From Sindora glabra (Eukaryota; Streptophyta; Magnoliopsida; Fabales; Fabaceae): DNA of 64,000 nt. Positions 13,148 through 22,460 of the stretch are shown piece after piece. The notes below the pieces were generated by a model that worked only from the letters and a program-made list of their open reading frames with translations, ran no database searches and had not been told where the DNA came from. Position numbers and translations under genes: made by a program. Location of the stretch: NCBI GenBank assembly GCA_020226215.1, contig CM035236.1:9429001-9493000 (forward strand). Reading direction: 5' to 3'. Each line of letters opens with the position of its first letter. The first letter of the stretch is position 1.

Positions 13148-14234
13148 ATGAGTCAACCAAAAGCTCAGAGAAATGCCAACCAAGGTGGTGAGGGTGCGAA
13201 CCCATCTAGAGGATGCACAAGATGGGGAAGCGCTGAGGATCGTGCACTAATTAGTGCAATGATGGATCTTGTGGAGCTGGGTGGCTGGAAAACGGATAAT
13301 GGCCAGTTCCAGAATGGAGCTTATAACAGGTTGGAACAACTTATGGATCAGAAGATTCCTGGGTGTGGTATGAAGGCTAAGCCACACATCGAGTCCCGTA
13401 TCAAGTATTTGAGGAATCAATATAATGCTATTGCGGAGATGCTTGGTCCAGCTGCTAGCGACTTTGGATGGAATGATGAAGAGAAGTACGTAACTTGCTC
13501 AAAGCCAGTGTGGGATGAATGGGTGAAGGTAATATTTTATATTATGCCTTTTCTTCTATGCACATAAGTGTAAATGTGTATAATTCTATTTATTGGTGAC
13601 AGCTTTTAAAGTTTTACCTTCTCTTATTATGTTTTCCCTTCTTTTATGCTAGAGCCACAAAAATGCCGTGGGTTTAAGAAACAAGCCATTTCCATTTTTT
13701 GATGATTTAGCCAAAATATTCGGGAAGGATAGAGCCATTGGAGACGAGGCTGTAAATCCCCAAGATGCATTAGAGGGGATAGAAGACGAAGTAAGGGACA
13801 GAGAGGAAGAAGAGCAAGAAGAAAATGTTCCTGCCTTTTCCACGGAGGACACTTACCCAGTCCCTCCATGTGCCCCAATGGGAACTTCTTCCTCAACCAC
13901 CCCAGTAAACCGTAGGTCAAAGAAGGCAAAGATAGAAAATTCAGAAGTTCTGAGAGAATTCTCTTCTAGATTTGCACGAATGAGTGATGTGATGGAGGAT
14001 GCAAGTAAACATATAGGCCGCTTGGCGTCTTGTTTCCAACATGAATCTGATTCTGCAGGGAGAAGGATGCAAGTGACAAGTGAGATTATGAAGATTGACG
14101 GGTTAACTCCTACCCAAGTTATGACTGCGGCTAGGAAGATTGCTCTCAACCCCCTAGAAGTTGATTTCTTTTTTAGCCTTCCAGAGGAGTACAGATCTGC
14201 TTATGTGCATGGTTTGTTACTTCCAGATCAGTGA
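13148..14234 (+). CDS. Harbinger second protein: Myb/SANT-like DNA-binding protein
   Basis: In PIF/Harbinger elements a Myb/SANT-like protein works with the transposase, helping nuclear import and binding of element ends. Here two exons, 13148-13528 and 13653-14234, are joined by a GTAATA..CTAG intron in phase 0 and give 320 residues with no lesion. Residues about 25-127 are a Myb/SANT-like (Myb_DNA-bind_3 type) trihelical domain. Visible landmarks are the opening TRWGSAED, the central ESRIKYLRNQYN, and the closing GFGW-like 'DFGWNDEE' and 'PVWDEWVK'. A FDDLAKIFGKDRA segment follows, as is usual in this family. Then come an acidic Glu-rich linker (about residues 155-175), a basic RRSKKAK stretch suitable for nuclear localisation, and a C-terminal helical region ending in PEEYRSAYVHGLL. 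It lies 226 bases after the transposase on the same strand. The start rests on the first ATG after a splice-acceptor-like site. Confidence 0.85.
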
Positions 14235-14429
14235 AGTTTTAGAAAAGTAGTAGTCAATAGGAACCAAGACACTGACTAAATTCATACTATGCTGTTGAAC
14301 TTCTGTATGTGCACCTATTTTTTGGGCACTGACATCGGATCCTAATTAATGTATTAGATGATGTGGCTGAATATAACAATACATTCCATTTTTTTTTCAT
14401 GGCAATTCCATTGATACTCCTAATTAATG

Positions 14430-16545
14430 TATAAGATGATGTCACTGTTTTGGACGAAAACAGTAACATCGCCTAGACTGATGGGTTTTGAGTCCTAGAG
14501 GTTATGATGGGCTGGAGGGCGGGTGCGGGTGGTCATTGACGTCGCTTGACAAGTTCCTATCCTGATTATGTCTAAGAAACGTGTTCGTGTGGGATGTTGC
14601 TGTTTTGGGATAAAACAGCAACATCGCCCTGGCTGCTGGGTATTGCTCCTTGGAGGTTAAGGTTGGCTGGGGGGCGGGTCTAGGTTGTCATTCACATCAC
14701 TTGAAAAGTTCCTCTCCTCGGTGTGTCCAAGAAACGTGTTCGTGTTGGATGTTGCTGTTTTGGGATAAAACAGCAACATCGCCCTGGCTGCTGGGTATTG
14801 CTCCCTGGAGGTTAAGGTTGGCTGGGCGGCGGGTCTAGGTTGTCATTCACGTCACTTGAAAAGTTCCTCTCCTCGGTGTGTCCAAGAAACGTGTTCGTAT
14901 GGGATGTTGCTGTTTTGGGATAAAACAGCAACATCGCCCTGGCTGCTGGGTATTGCTCCCTGGAGGTTAAGGTTGGCTGGGCGGCGGGTCTAGGTTGTCA
15001 TTCACGTCACCTGAAAAGTTCCTCTCCTCGGTGTGTCCAAGAAACATGTTTGTGTGGGATGTTGTTGTTTTGGGATAAAACAGCAACATCGCCCTGGCTG
15101 CTGGGTATTGCTCCCTGGAGGTTAAGGTTGGCTGGGCGGCGGGTCTAGGTTGTCATTCACGTCACCTAAAAAGTTCCTCTCCTCGGTGTGTCCAAGAAAC
15201 GTGTTCGTGTTGGATGTTGTTGTTTTGGGATAAAACAGCAACATCGCCCTGGCTGCTGGGTATTGCTCCCTGGAGGTTAAGGTTGGTTGGGCGGCGGGTC
15301 TAGGTTGTCATTCACGTCACTTGAAAAGTTCCTCTCCTCGGTGTGTCCAAGAAACGTGTTCGTGTTGGATGTTGCTATTTTGGGATAAAACAGTCCCAAA
15401 ACAGCAACATCGCCCTGGCTGCTGGGTATTGCTCCCTGGAGGTTAAGGTTGGCTGGGCGGCGGGTCTAGGTTGTCATTCACGTCACCTGAAAAGTTCCTC
15501 TCCTCGGTGTGTCCAAGAAACGTGTTCGTGTTGGATGTTGCTGTTTTGGGATAAAACAGCAACATCGCCCTGGCTGCTGGGTATTGCTCCTTGGAGGTTA
15601 AGGTTGGCTGGGCGGCGGGTCTAGGTTGTCATTCACGTCACCTGAAAAGTTCCTCTCCTTGGTGTGTCCAAGAAACGTGTTCGTGTTGGATGTTGCTGTT
15701 TTGGGATAAAACAGTCCCAAAACAGCAACATCGCCCTGGCTGCTGGGTATTGCTCCCTGGAGGTTAAGGTTGGCTGGGCGGCGGGTCTAGGTTGTCATTC
15801 ACGTCACCTGAAAAGTTCCTCTCCTCGGTGTGTCCAAGAAATGTGTTCGTGTTGGATGTTGCTGTTTTGGGATAAAACAGCAACATCGCCCTGGCTGCTG
15901 GGTATTGCTCCCTGGAGGTTAAGGTTGGCTGGGCGGCGGGTCTAGGTTGTCATTCACGTCACCTGAAAAGTTCCTCTCCTCGGTGTGTCCAAGAAACGTG
16001 TTCGTGTTGGATGTTGCTGTTTTGGGATAAAACAGCAACATCGCCCTGGCTGCTGGGTATTGCTCCCTGGAGGTTAAGGTTGGCTGGGCGGCGGGTCTAG
16101 GTTGTCATTCACGTCACCTGAAAAGTTCCTCTCCTCGGTGTGTCCAAGAAACGTGTTCGTGTTGGATGTTGCTGTTTTGGGATAAAACAGTCCCAAAACA
16201 GCAACATCGCCCTGGCTGCTGGGTATTGCTCCCTGGAGGTTAAGGTTGGCTGGGCGGCGGGTCTAGGTTGTCATTCACGTCACCTGAAAAGTTCCTCTCC
16301 TCGGTGTGTCCAAGAAACGTGTTCGTGTTGGATGTTGCTGTTTTGGGATAAAACAGCAACATCGCCCTGGCTGCTGGGTATTGCTCCCTGGAGGTTAAGG
16401 TTGGCTGGGCGGCGGGTCTAGGTTGTCATTCACGTCACCTGAAAAGTTCCTCTCCTCGGTGTGTCCAAGAAACGTGTTCGTGTTGGATGTTGCTGTTTTG
16501 GGATAAAACAGCAACATCGCCCTGGCTGCTGGGTATTGCTCCCTG
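14430..16545. repeat. tandem array A: 155-bp unit with a perfect hairpin
   Basis: Fourteen units are counted by their hairpin. The first (14438) is divergent and the rest are nearly identical. Phase points (GTGTTCGTG) fall at 14581, 14736, 14891, 15046, 15201, 15356, 15522, 15677, 15843, 15998, 16153, 16319 and 16474: period 155, or 166 after the units at 15356, 15677 and 16153. Each unit contains GATGTTGCTGTTTT, a 5-base loop GGGAT, then AAAACAGCAACATC. The three 166-bp units carry an extra TCCCAAAACAG that lengthens the arms to 18 bases. The units are GC-richer than the surrounding DNA. The 93-residue open frames in the array are a by-product of the repeat and are not proposed as genes. Confidence 0.95.
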
Positions 16546-16871
16546 ATGGCTGTGTCCACCTGATTGTCCTTCATTCATACAAACATTGGTGGTAGGTTTC
16601 GATAATAGTATCACACAACTGGATGGGTGGGGTATCCGTTAAAAAATAGTAGCATCAACACGTGTGCGAGTAATTCACATGGCAACCTGATGTCTGGGTG
16701 CTAACATAAATTGGATATAAGATTAATCTGTACAGAAGAATTACATTTACAATTGAGTTATACATACACATGAATTTTAAATATTAAGACTTTGGGATAA
16801 AACATGAATTTAGTTTTACATATGTGCATAATAACTAACTTTATTGTTATATATGTGCATGTTAAACAACT
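16546..16871. other. spacer between array A and the ULP1 gene
   Basis: About 325 bases with no recognisable gene. It lies at the converging 3' ends of the Myb-like gene and the ULP1-type gene, so polyadenylation signals are expected here. Confidence 0.5.
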
Positions 16872-17352
16872 TCAGCTGGGAAGAGTGAAATCATGGAGGA
16901 ATTTATTAACTAAGTTTGCTCTGTATCGTCTCACTTCTTCCAAGGGAAATTGTTCCTGAAACTCTTTATTGTTGAATACATTCTCTATATGGAAGCACAC
17001 GATTATCCCGCAGTCTTGCCTGGAAAATAGTAACGAGTTAGTTTGGTACCCACTAGCCATGTTAACATTCGGTAAGAAAGGACCTTGCTACTTACGATGC
17101 TTCTGCCTGTTGAGGTGACCGTTCGTATGATATTATATCAAACGGTGGACCTGAGGTGGCTCGCCCTACCCTCTTATCCATTCCACCCCGTGCGAGGATT
17201 TCATTCATCCTTTTCTCGTAGTAGTCCTTCTGTTGTTATCAAACCAACACAAATGAAAGGTTAAAACTCCATGCAACTGTCTACAATGATGTTACTGTGT
17301 CTGATGGAGAGAGTGACGTCAATAAAATAACAATGTAGTTAGTATCACACAC

Positions 17353-17607
17353 CACCATTGTGGCATTACGAAAATATGGATCCGGTGTCCCCTCTCTTCT
17401 CGGCCGCATCAAGTTATAGTGCGTCCACCTGCGCGCTTTATTATTCAGGACGAGAAGAGTGAAGTGGTTGGGGTTGCTGAAGTCATTGACGCCCGTGGAG
17501 TTCAGTGGGAAGATAACAACATCGGCAGCCATTGCCTCCTCCATGTGTGCATCGAATTTGTATTGCCTGGCTTCTTGGAGAAACTTGAGGTCGCTGACAA
17601 TGTAAGA
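17353..17607 (-). other. exon 7 of the ULP1-type gene: catalytic His, Asp-to-Asn
   Basis: Acceptor TTGACAG at 17608 and donor GTGTGTGA at 17352. It encodes ADVVIFPLNS, NPNHFTLLVLNN and WTHYNLMRPRR. In C48 peptidases the last segment normally carries Asp (Y/L-D-S). Asn would follow from one G-to-A change (GAC to AAC). Confidence 0.75.
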
Positions 17608-18359
17608 CTGTCAACATAGTTTTAACCTACGTCAGAATCAATGATACCTTCTGTGATTCGTATAAGCGAGATGGATTCAGAATCTTACCCAGCAACAACT
17701 GTCGAAGGCAAATACCTTCCTTTCACTGTTCCTGGAAGCCAGACTCAGAGTGTAGGCATGGGCATCTATGATCTGCATTGAGTGTTTAGGAAAGAAACAG
17801 TAACAGGAACAGAGGTGTGATTAATGACAAAACAACAATGCATGAACAACGACTAGATGATACATACGTTGTTCGTGATTGATTCCTCCTTCATAACTCC
17901 CACCAATTCCTCGAATGTGATGAACAAATCCTGCTGGGGGATTGACCAGACAAAAATACTGCATGTGGTGATTGGGCAAGGGGATTAGATGAGGCGACAG
18001 ATAAAACTTCCTAGTAAATGCAAAGCATCCACAACAAAATAGAACATGACTTACTGTGGATCGCCTGCCAGTTTTAATCGCATCATCTTACTCCTGACAT
18101 CCTTGGTCAGGTATTTTGAGGTTGGAAACTTTGGACTGTGGGATGGCTTCTGAGACTGCTTTTTAATGTTTTTTTCTATGGGTGTTTCATCCTCAATTAC
18201 AACGGGGGCCTCTTCGGTCTGCCCGTAGACGTACTCAGCGGTTGTTATCTGCTGACGTGCGTATGCTTGTCTTGTTCGTTTTTTCAAAGGACCCGAGTAC
18301 GTGAACTCCTCGTCCCGTTTTATTTTTCTTGGTTTTTTCTTTATGTTCGCTATCATTGA

Positions 18360-18362
18360 TCA
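18360..18362 (-). other. in-frame TGA between coiled coil and protease
   Basis: Minus-strand frame reads ..CEAKQ, TGA, SMIANIKKKPRK.. with both sides in the same phase. A single nonsense change is the simplest reading. An alternative start at the ATG two codons later could still give a protein of basic region plus protease. Confidence 0.8.
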
Positions 18363-18984
18363 CTGTTTTGCCTCGCATGTAACTTGGTCTTCAGCTCTGG
18401 TGGTTTCTACCTCAGCTTGTTCAACCACCTGCACAATCTGTTCTGATACCTGTGCATTGAGTTGTTTATTAACCATTTCCAAAGTAATGTTGGCCGCCCT
18501 GAGGTTTTCTGCCTCACTTGTTGCTGTGGACAGTTCCTCCTGTAGCAGTGCGTTATCGTGTTTAAGTTTCGATATTGTCCCGGCGTTTTCTTCTTTCTGT
18601 TGTTCTAACCAATGAAGTTTCTCAGTGAGGGATGTCAACTCATCCTTCAGTCTGAGTAACTCTGTGTTTGCACTGGTGAGTTGATCCCTAAGCCGCAGAA
18701 CTTCATCGTTGTTTTGTTGCTGTTGATCCTTCTGGGACAGCGCAATATCGGCGAATTGGTCCAGCTTTGTTGGCCGGGGTTGGATCACGTACTGGGCCGA
18801 TGTTGTCTCATTATCGCCCTCCGAGTCCTCCGACTGGGAGGGTGTGTCGCGCGACTTTGTTTTGTCAGCGAATTCAATCAATCGCAGATTTGTCTCATCT
18901 GTGTACAGGAGATCGTATTCATGTGCAGTGGGCTCAATCTCCCTGTTTACGACCTGAAGCATAACATTATTTCAACTGTTAGTG

Positions 18985-19130
18985 TGGGAATAAGGCATGT
19001 TATTGTTTTTAGAGAAAACAGCAACATGTTGCATTGTGACTACGGCATGCTTGTGTCTGTTATGAAACAGCAACACCACGCATAAAACAAAGTAAACTGC
19101 TGCAATGGGTATCAATACAGCAACATGCTT
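18985..19130. repeat. scattered copies of the array palindrome in intron 3
   Basis: CATGTTATTGTTTTT..GAAAACAGCAACATG near 18996, then isolated AAACAGCAACA near 19060 and ACAGCAACATGC near 19116. The intron is 18954-19185 of the ULP1-type gene. Confidence 0.75.
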
Positions 19131-19304
19131 TCCTGCACTGACATGTAACGGGCATCGTAATAAGTTGATATTTTCATACTGTTACCTGAAGCTGGCTGAT
19201 AAGTTGATCCCTCAGTTGGCGTGTGAGGAGCTTCAGGTCCCATTTGAGGCACCTTGGGACTCTTTCGATGTGGTGCCCGCCCAGCACGTTGGTAATCTCA
19301 CACA

Positions 19305-20620
19305 GCCAATACTGCGGACAATAAAACAGCAACATGAGTCAAGACTGGCGACAAACACACAACAGGGATGAAGAACTCACGATTAACTGTCTGGTGAGAT
19401 CAAATTAACAATAGAGACGCCATAAAACTTGAGTAAACCACTCAGAGACAAAGGAGGCTCATGTTACTGTTTTAGTCTAAAACAGCAACATGAGCCAAGA
19501 CTTGCGACAAACACACAACAGGGATGAAGAACTCACGATTAACTGTCTGGTGAGATCAAACTAACAATAGAGACGCCATAAAACTTGAGTAAACCACTCA
19601 GAGACAAAGGAGGCTCATGTTACTGTTTTAGTCTAAAACAGCAACATGAGCCAAGACTTGCGACAAACACACAACAAGGATGAAGAACTCACGATTAACT
19701 GTCTGGTGAGATCAAATTAACAATAGAGACGCCATAAAACTTGAGTAAACCACTCAGAGACAAAGGAGGCTCATGTTACTGTTTTAGTCTAAAACAGTAA
19801 CATGAGCCAAGACTTGCGACAAACACACAACAGGGATGAAGAACTCACGATTAACTGTCTGGTGAGATCAAATTAACAATAGAGATGCCATAAAACTTGA
19901 GTAAACCACTCAGAGACAAAGGAGGCTCATGTTACTGTTTTAGTCTAAAACAGCAACATGGGCCAATACTTGCGACAAACACACAACAGGGATGAAGAAC
20001 TCACGATTAACTGTTTGGTGAGATCAAATTAACAATAGAGACGCCATAAAACTTGAGTAAACCACTCAGAGACAAAGGAGGCTCATGTTACTGTTTTAGT
20101 CTAAAACAGTAACATGAGCCAAGACTTGCGACAAACACACAACAGGGATGAAGAACTCACGATTAACTGTCTGGTGAGATCAAATTAACAATAGAGACGC
20201 CATAAAACTTGAGTAAACCACTCAGAGACAAAGGAGGCTCATGTTACTGTTTTAGTCTAAAACAGTAACATGAGCCAAGACTTGCGACAAACACACAACA
20301 GGGATGAAGAACTCACGATTAACTGTCTGGTGAGATCAAACAACAATAGAGACGCCATAAAACTTGAGTAAACCACTCAGAGACAAAGGAGGCTCATGTT
20401 ACTGTTTTAGTCTAAAACAGCAACATGAGCCAAGCCAGTGCAAGAAACATACAACAGGGATTAAGAACTCACGACTAACTGTCTAATGAGATCACATTAA
20501 CAATAGAGACGCCATAAAACCTGGGGCAACCCCTAAGAGACAAAGGAGGTCATGTTACTGTTTTAGCCTAAAACAGCAACATGAGCCAAGCCTTGTGACA
20601 AACATACAACAAGAGACAGG
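19305..20620. repeat. tandem array B: 156-bp unit with a palindrome, inside intron 2 of the ULP1-type gene
   Basis: Eight full palindromes start at 19460, 19616, 19772, 19928, 20084, 20240, 20395 and 20551 (period 156, once 155). A half copy lies at the left edge. The palindrome is CATGTTACTGTTTTAG, one T, then CTAAAACAG(T/C)AACATG. Outside the palindrome the unit shares nothing obvious with array A. The array fills most of the 1398-nt intron 19312-20709. At its left edge a half palindrome forms the pyrimidine tract of the splice acceptor for exon 3. Confidence 0.95.
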
Positions 20621-21489
20621 AACATTCACTTAAATGAATGGATATGAATGAAGAAAATGTAAAGGATTCGGACACCAAGTAAAGAACAGTTTTGACATCT
20701 TTGACTTACTGGCAATAGCATGACACACCCAGTTACATTGGGGGTGCTGTCCTTTTTGAGAGAATTCATGAGTTGGTCGTGAATGTGTTGTGACCACCCA
20801 TATTGTGCTATTTCGTCCACATCCTCCACGTATTTGATATACGACCAACCCATTGTGTGGGCCCTGTTGGGTACGAAGAGGGTGACAAGAAGCATCAACG
20901 TTATGAGGCGGGAGACATCCTGCACATCAGTCTCCGATGTTCCCCGCACTGCTCTTTGGAGAGCTTTGAATATGATTGGTTTGCTCAGGCGTGATTTGCC
21001 ACGGAAACATCTAACATCAAAGTCTGACAAGGTCCTCTTGCCAGAGGTTGTCTGGATGGGCTGGTCTCCATCTCTTATTCCAAAGATTAGCTTCACTGAT
21101 ACTGGTGTTATTCTGAGATGATCGCCCCCGATGTTGAAATAATTATTCTTGTCTGAGAAGGTAGCAATTACGGACTGAATTTCAACATCGCTCTTACGAC
21201 ACATGCTGCGATCCAATTCCTTTGTTATTATTGCGTTTATCAGGACCCAGAATGGGTTGTGTCGTAGCACCGTCGTGTGCCTGTCATCCAACTGAAGCTG
21301 ATCAACCTGCCTAATGCAGGCCAAGAGATTGGACCTATACTGCTGGAATTTCTGGGTTTCTTCATCAGAAAAGTCTCCTTGTGAGAGTGCTTTAGCGCCT
21401 TTCTGCTCGGGTAAACGTCAAATCAAGAGTTAGATCAAGCATAAATAGTCACAACCAGGTATGATCACTAATGCAACATCCAATTCTTC

Positions 21490-21720
21490 CTAGTGGTGTT
21501 ACTGTTTCAGCAAGAAAAAGTAACATCAGATACAAAATGAGACATACACGTTTAACAAAACTCGTGGGTAAGTGCCGCTCTGTGAGGTACGAATAACAAT
21601 GCAACATCGTCGCAGTGGGGTGTTACTGTTTCACCGAGAAACAGTAACATGAGCCTATAACCGTAGTATAACTGTCTTACGGATATTATGTGGAGTGACA
21701 GTAACATGCAACAAAATACA
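21490..21720. repeat. isolated palindromes in intron 1 of the ULP1-type gene
   Basis: A perfect hairpin TGTTACTGTTTC / GAAACAGTAACA with loop ACCGA lies at 21621-21649. An imperfect one (GTGTTACTGTTTC..GAAAAAGTAACATC) lies near 21495-21528, and a half motif (GACAGTAACATG) near 21697-21708. They show that the motif also occurs outside the arrays. Confidence 0.85.
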
Positions 21721-21885
21721 TGACATGTTGTGGTCCTACTAATTGCTAGGGTTTCACTTCAACTCACGTAGGAACACAAGTCCAAGCAAGCAACTCCACA
21801 TTTTCGTTGCACTTATAACTGAAGTATGATGCCTGTATTAGAGTCAATGCTAAAGAGGAGGTGGGTTTACCTGTGGACGACCCAT

Positions 21886-22444
21886 TTGTTCGGAGTTACT
21901 GTTTGATCTTGCTTTCAGCGTCCGATGTGGATAAATGAGGTTATACGGTTGTTCAGAGTCGTTTGGTATCTTCTCTTGGTGTATTCGGCGATGATAAACA
22001 CGGTGTCTTCCTGCGTCTTGAGATCACTGGTTCTGGTGAGCTTTGAGATGGAATGCGAAGTGTTGCTACTGTTACTGTTTCGGCCTTTTTGTCCCCGCCG
22101 AAACGCCCTTCGCGTGCGTCGTTTCGTATTCAGGCCATTGCGTTTTGTCGCTTCGATGTCGTGTCCTTTCATTTTCCCGCCTCGAAGAATAGTGTTTTCC
22201 ACATAAAAAAACAACTCAATCAATTAATATCTGTTAATGTTTATTTTGGAGGCTATTTTCGTCATTTCATTGTTATATCGTAGGAAATACAAAGTTGAAC
22301 CAAACAAAAACGTAGGAACTTCTGCTGCGGGAAATGGAACTTGCTCCCTGTCAACCAAACAAAAATTCAGATATCCCAGGAAGTTCATACGGGAAATCAA
22401 CTTCCTGTGAAGTTCCATTTCCCATGGGAACTTATTTCCCGTAT
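21886..22444 (-). promoter_or_regulatory. upstream region of the ULP1-type gene and right subterminal region
   Basis: Lies between the inferred ATG (21885) and the right terminal repeat. It includes one half motif, TGTTACTGTTTC, near 22068-22079, and GGGAAAT-type subterminal motifs at 22330-22440. No clear TATA box was assigned. Confidence 0.4.
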
Positions 22445-22460
22445 GAACCAAATGAGTTCC
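22445..22460 (-). repeat. right terminal inverted repeat of the Harbinger element
   Basis: Read on the minus strand it is GGAACTCATTTGGTTC. Inside it, 22290-22440, are several GGGAAAT / ATTTCCC motifs in inverted array, like those of the left end. Confidence 0.75.

Larger units (their letters stand above)
16872..21885 (-). pseudogene. ULP1/SUMO-protease-domain accessory gene of the Harbinger element, nine exons, one in-frame stop
   Basis: I assembled this from splice sites and phase. Exons on the minus strand are 21871-21885 (ATG), 20710-21402, 19186-19311, 18055-18953, 17868-17958, 17689-17772, 17353-17607, 17096-17229 and 16872-17019 (TGA). Every intron is GT-AG and the total is 2445 nt (815 codons). 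Residues about 6-280 resemble the N-terminal domains joined to ULP1 in mobile plant genes (DUF1985 / plant-mobile-domain type; exact family unsure), with LRITPVSVKLIFGI and YWLCEITNVLG. Residues about 355-462 are a heptad coiled coil. Residues about 578-814 are a C48 (ULP1) cysteine protease with His684 (NPNHFTLLVL), Cys769 (SQDCGIIVC) and an oxyanion Gln at 761-762 (SPQQ). The Asp of the triad is Asn701 (THYNLM), which keeps the usual 17-residue spacing from His. A TGA at 18360-18362 (codon 476) cuts off the protease. SUMO/ubiquitin-like cleavage is the known family activity; with Asn701, activity is doubtful. Confidence 0.82.
10811..22460 (+). mobile_element. large PIF/Harbinger DNA transposon (about 11.65 kb)
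   Basis: The ends are inverted: left GGACTCGTTTGGTTC, right (read inward) GGAACTCATTTGGTTC, alike except for one indel and one mismatch. Inside each end lie further inverted subterminal motifs (GGGAAA / TTTCCC, TTGTTTGGTTG). The content is typical of PIF/Harbinger: a DDE transposase gene and a separate Myb/SANT-like gene, both on the plus strand. The rest is unusual: two tandem arrays and a nine-exon ULP1-type gene on the opposite strand, which make the element two to three times the usual length. The flanks are CTA on the left and TAT on the right, so an intact 3-bp TWA target duplication is not visible. Both the transposase and the ULP1 gene carry one stop codon, so this copy is probably non-autonomous now. 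Confidence 0.85.

Noticed and set aside
14593..14625. microRNA precursor
   Set aside because: The hairpin has only 14 paired bases and a 5-base loop, too short for a plant miRNA precursor, although it may still matter as DNA or RNA structure.
15343..16421. Three near-identical 93-residue open frames in array A
   Set aside because: They arise from the repeat unit length and composition. They show the same peptide in each unit with no family similarity, and single-unit variants break the frame.
14430..16545. Centromeric satellite
   Set aside because: The period fits the usual centromere range, but the arrays are short, lie within transposon ends and one sits inside an intron, so no centromere is implied.
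18138..19371. Plus-strand open frames opposite the ULP1-type gene
   Set aside because: They are antisense shadows. The minus-strand exons give consistent splice phase and recognisable domains.
14430..20620. CRISPR-like reading of the regular repeats
   Set aside because: The units are complete tandem repeats without unique spacers, in plant nuclear DNA with spliceosomal introns.
20626..21324. A separate gene starting MACIRQVDQ on the minus strand
   Set aside because: The apparent start is TTG, and the frame continues upstream to an acceptor at 21402 and downstream through a donor at 20709 into exon 3, so it is exon 2 of the ULP1-type gene.
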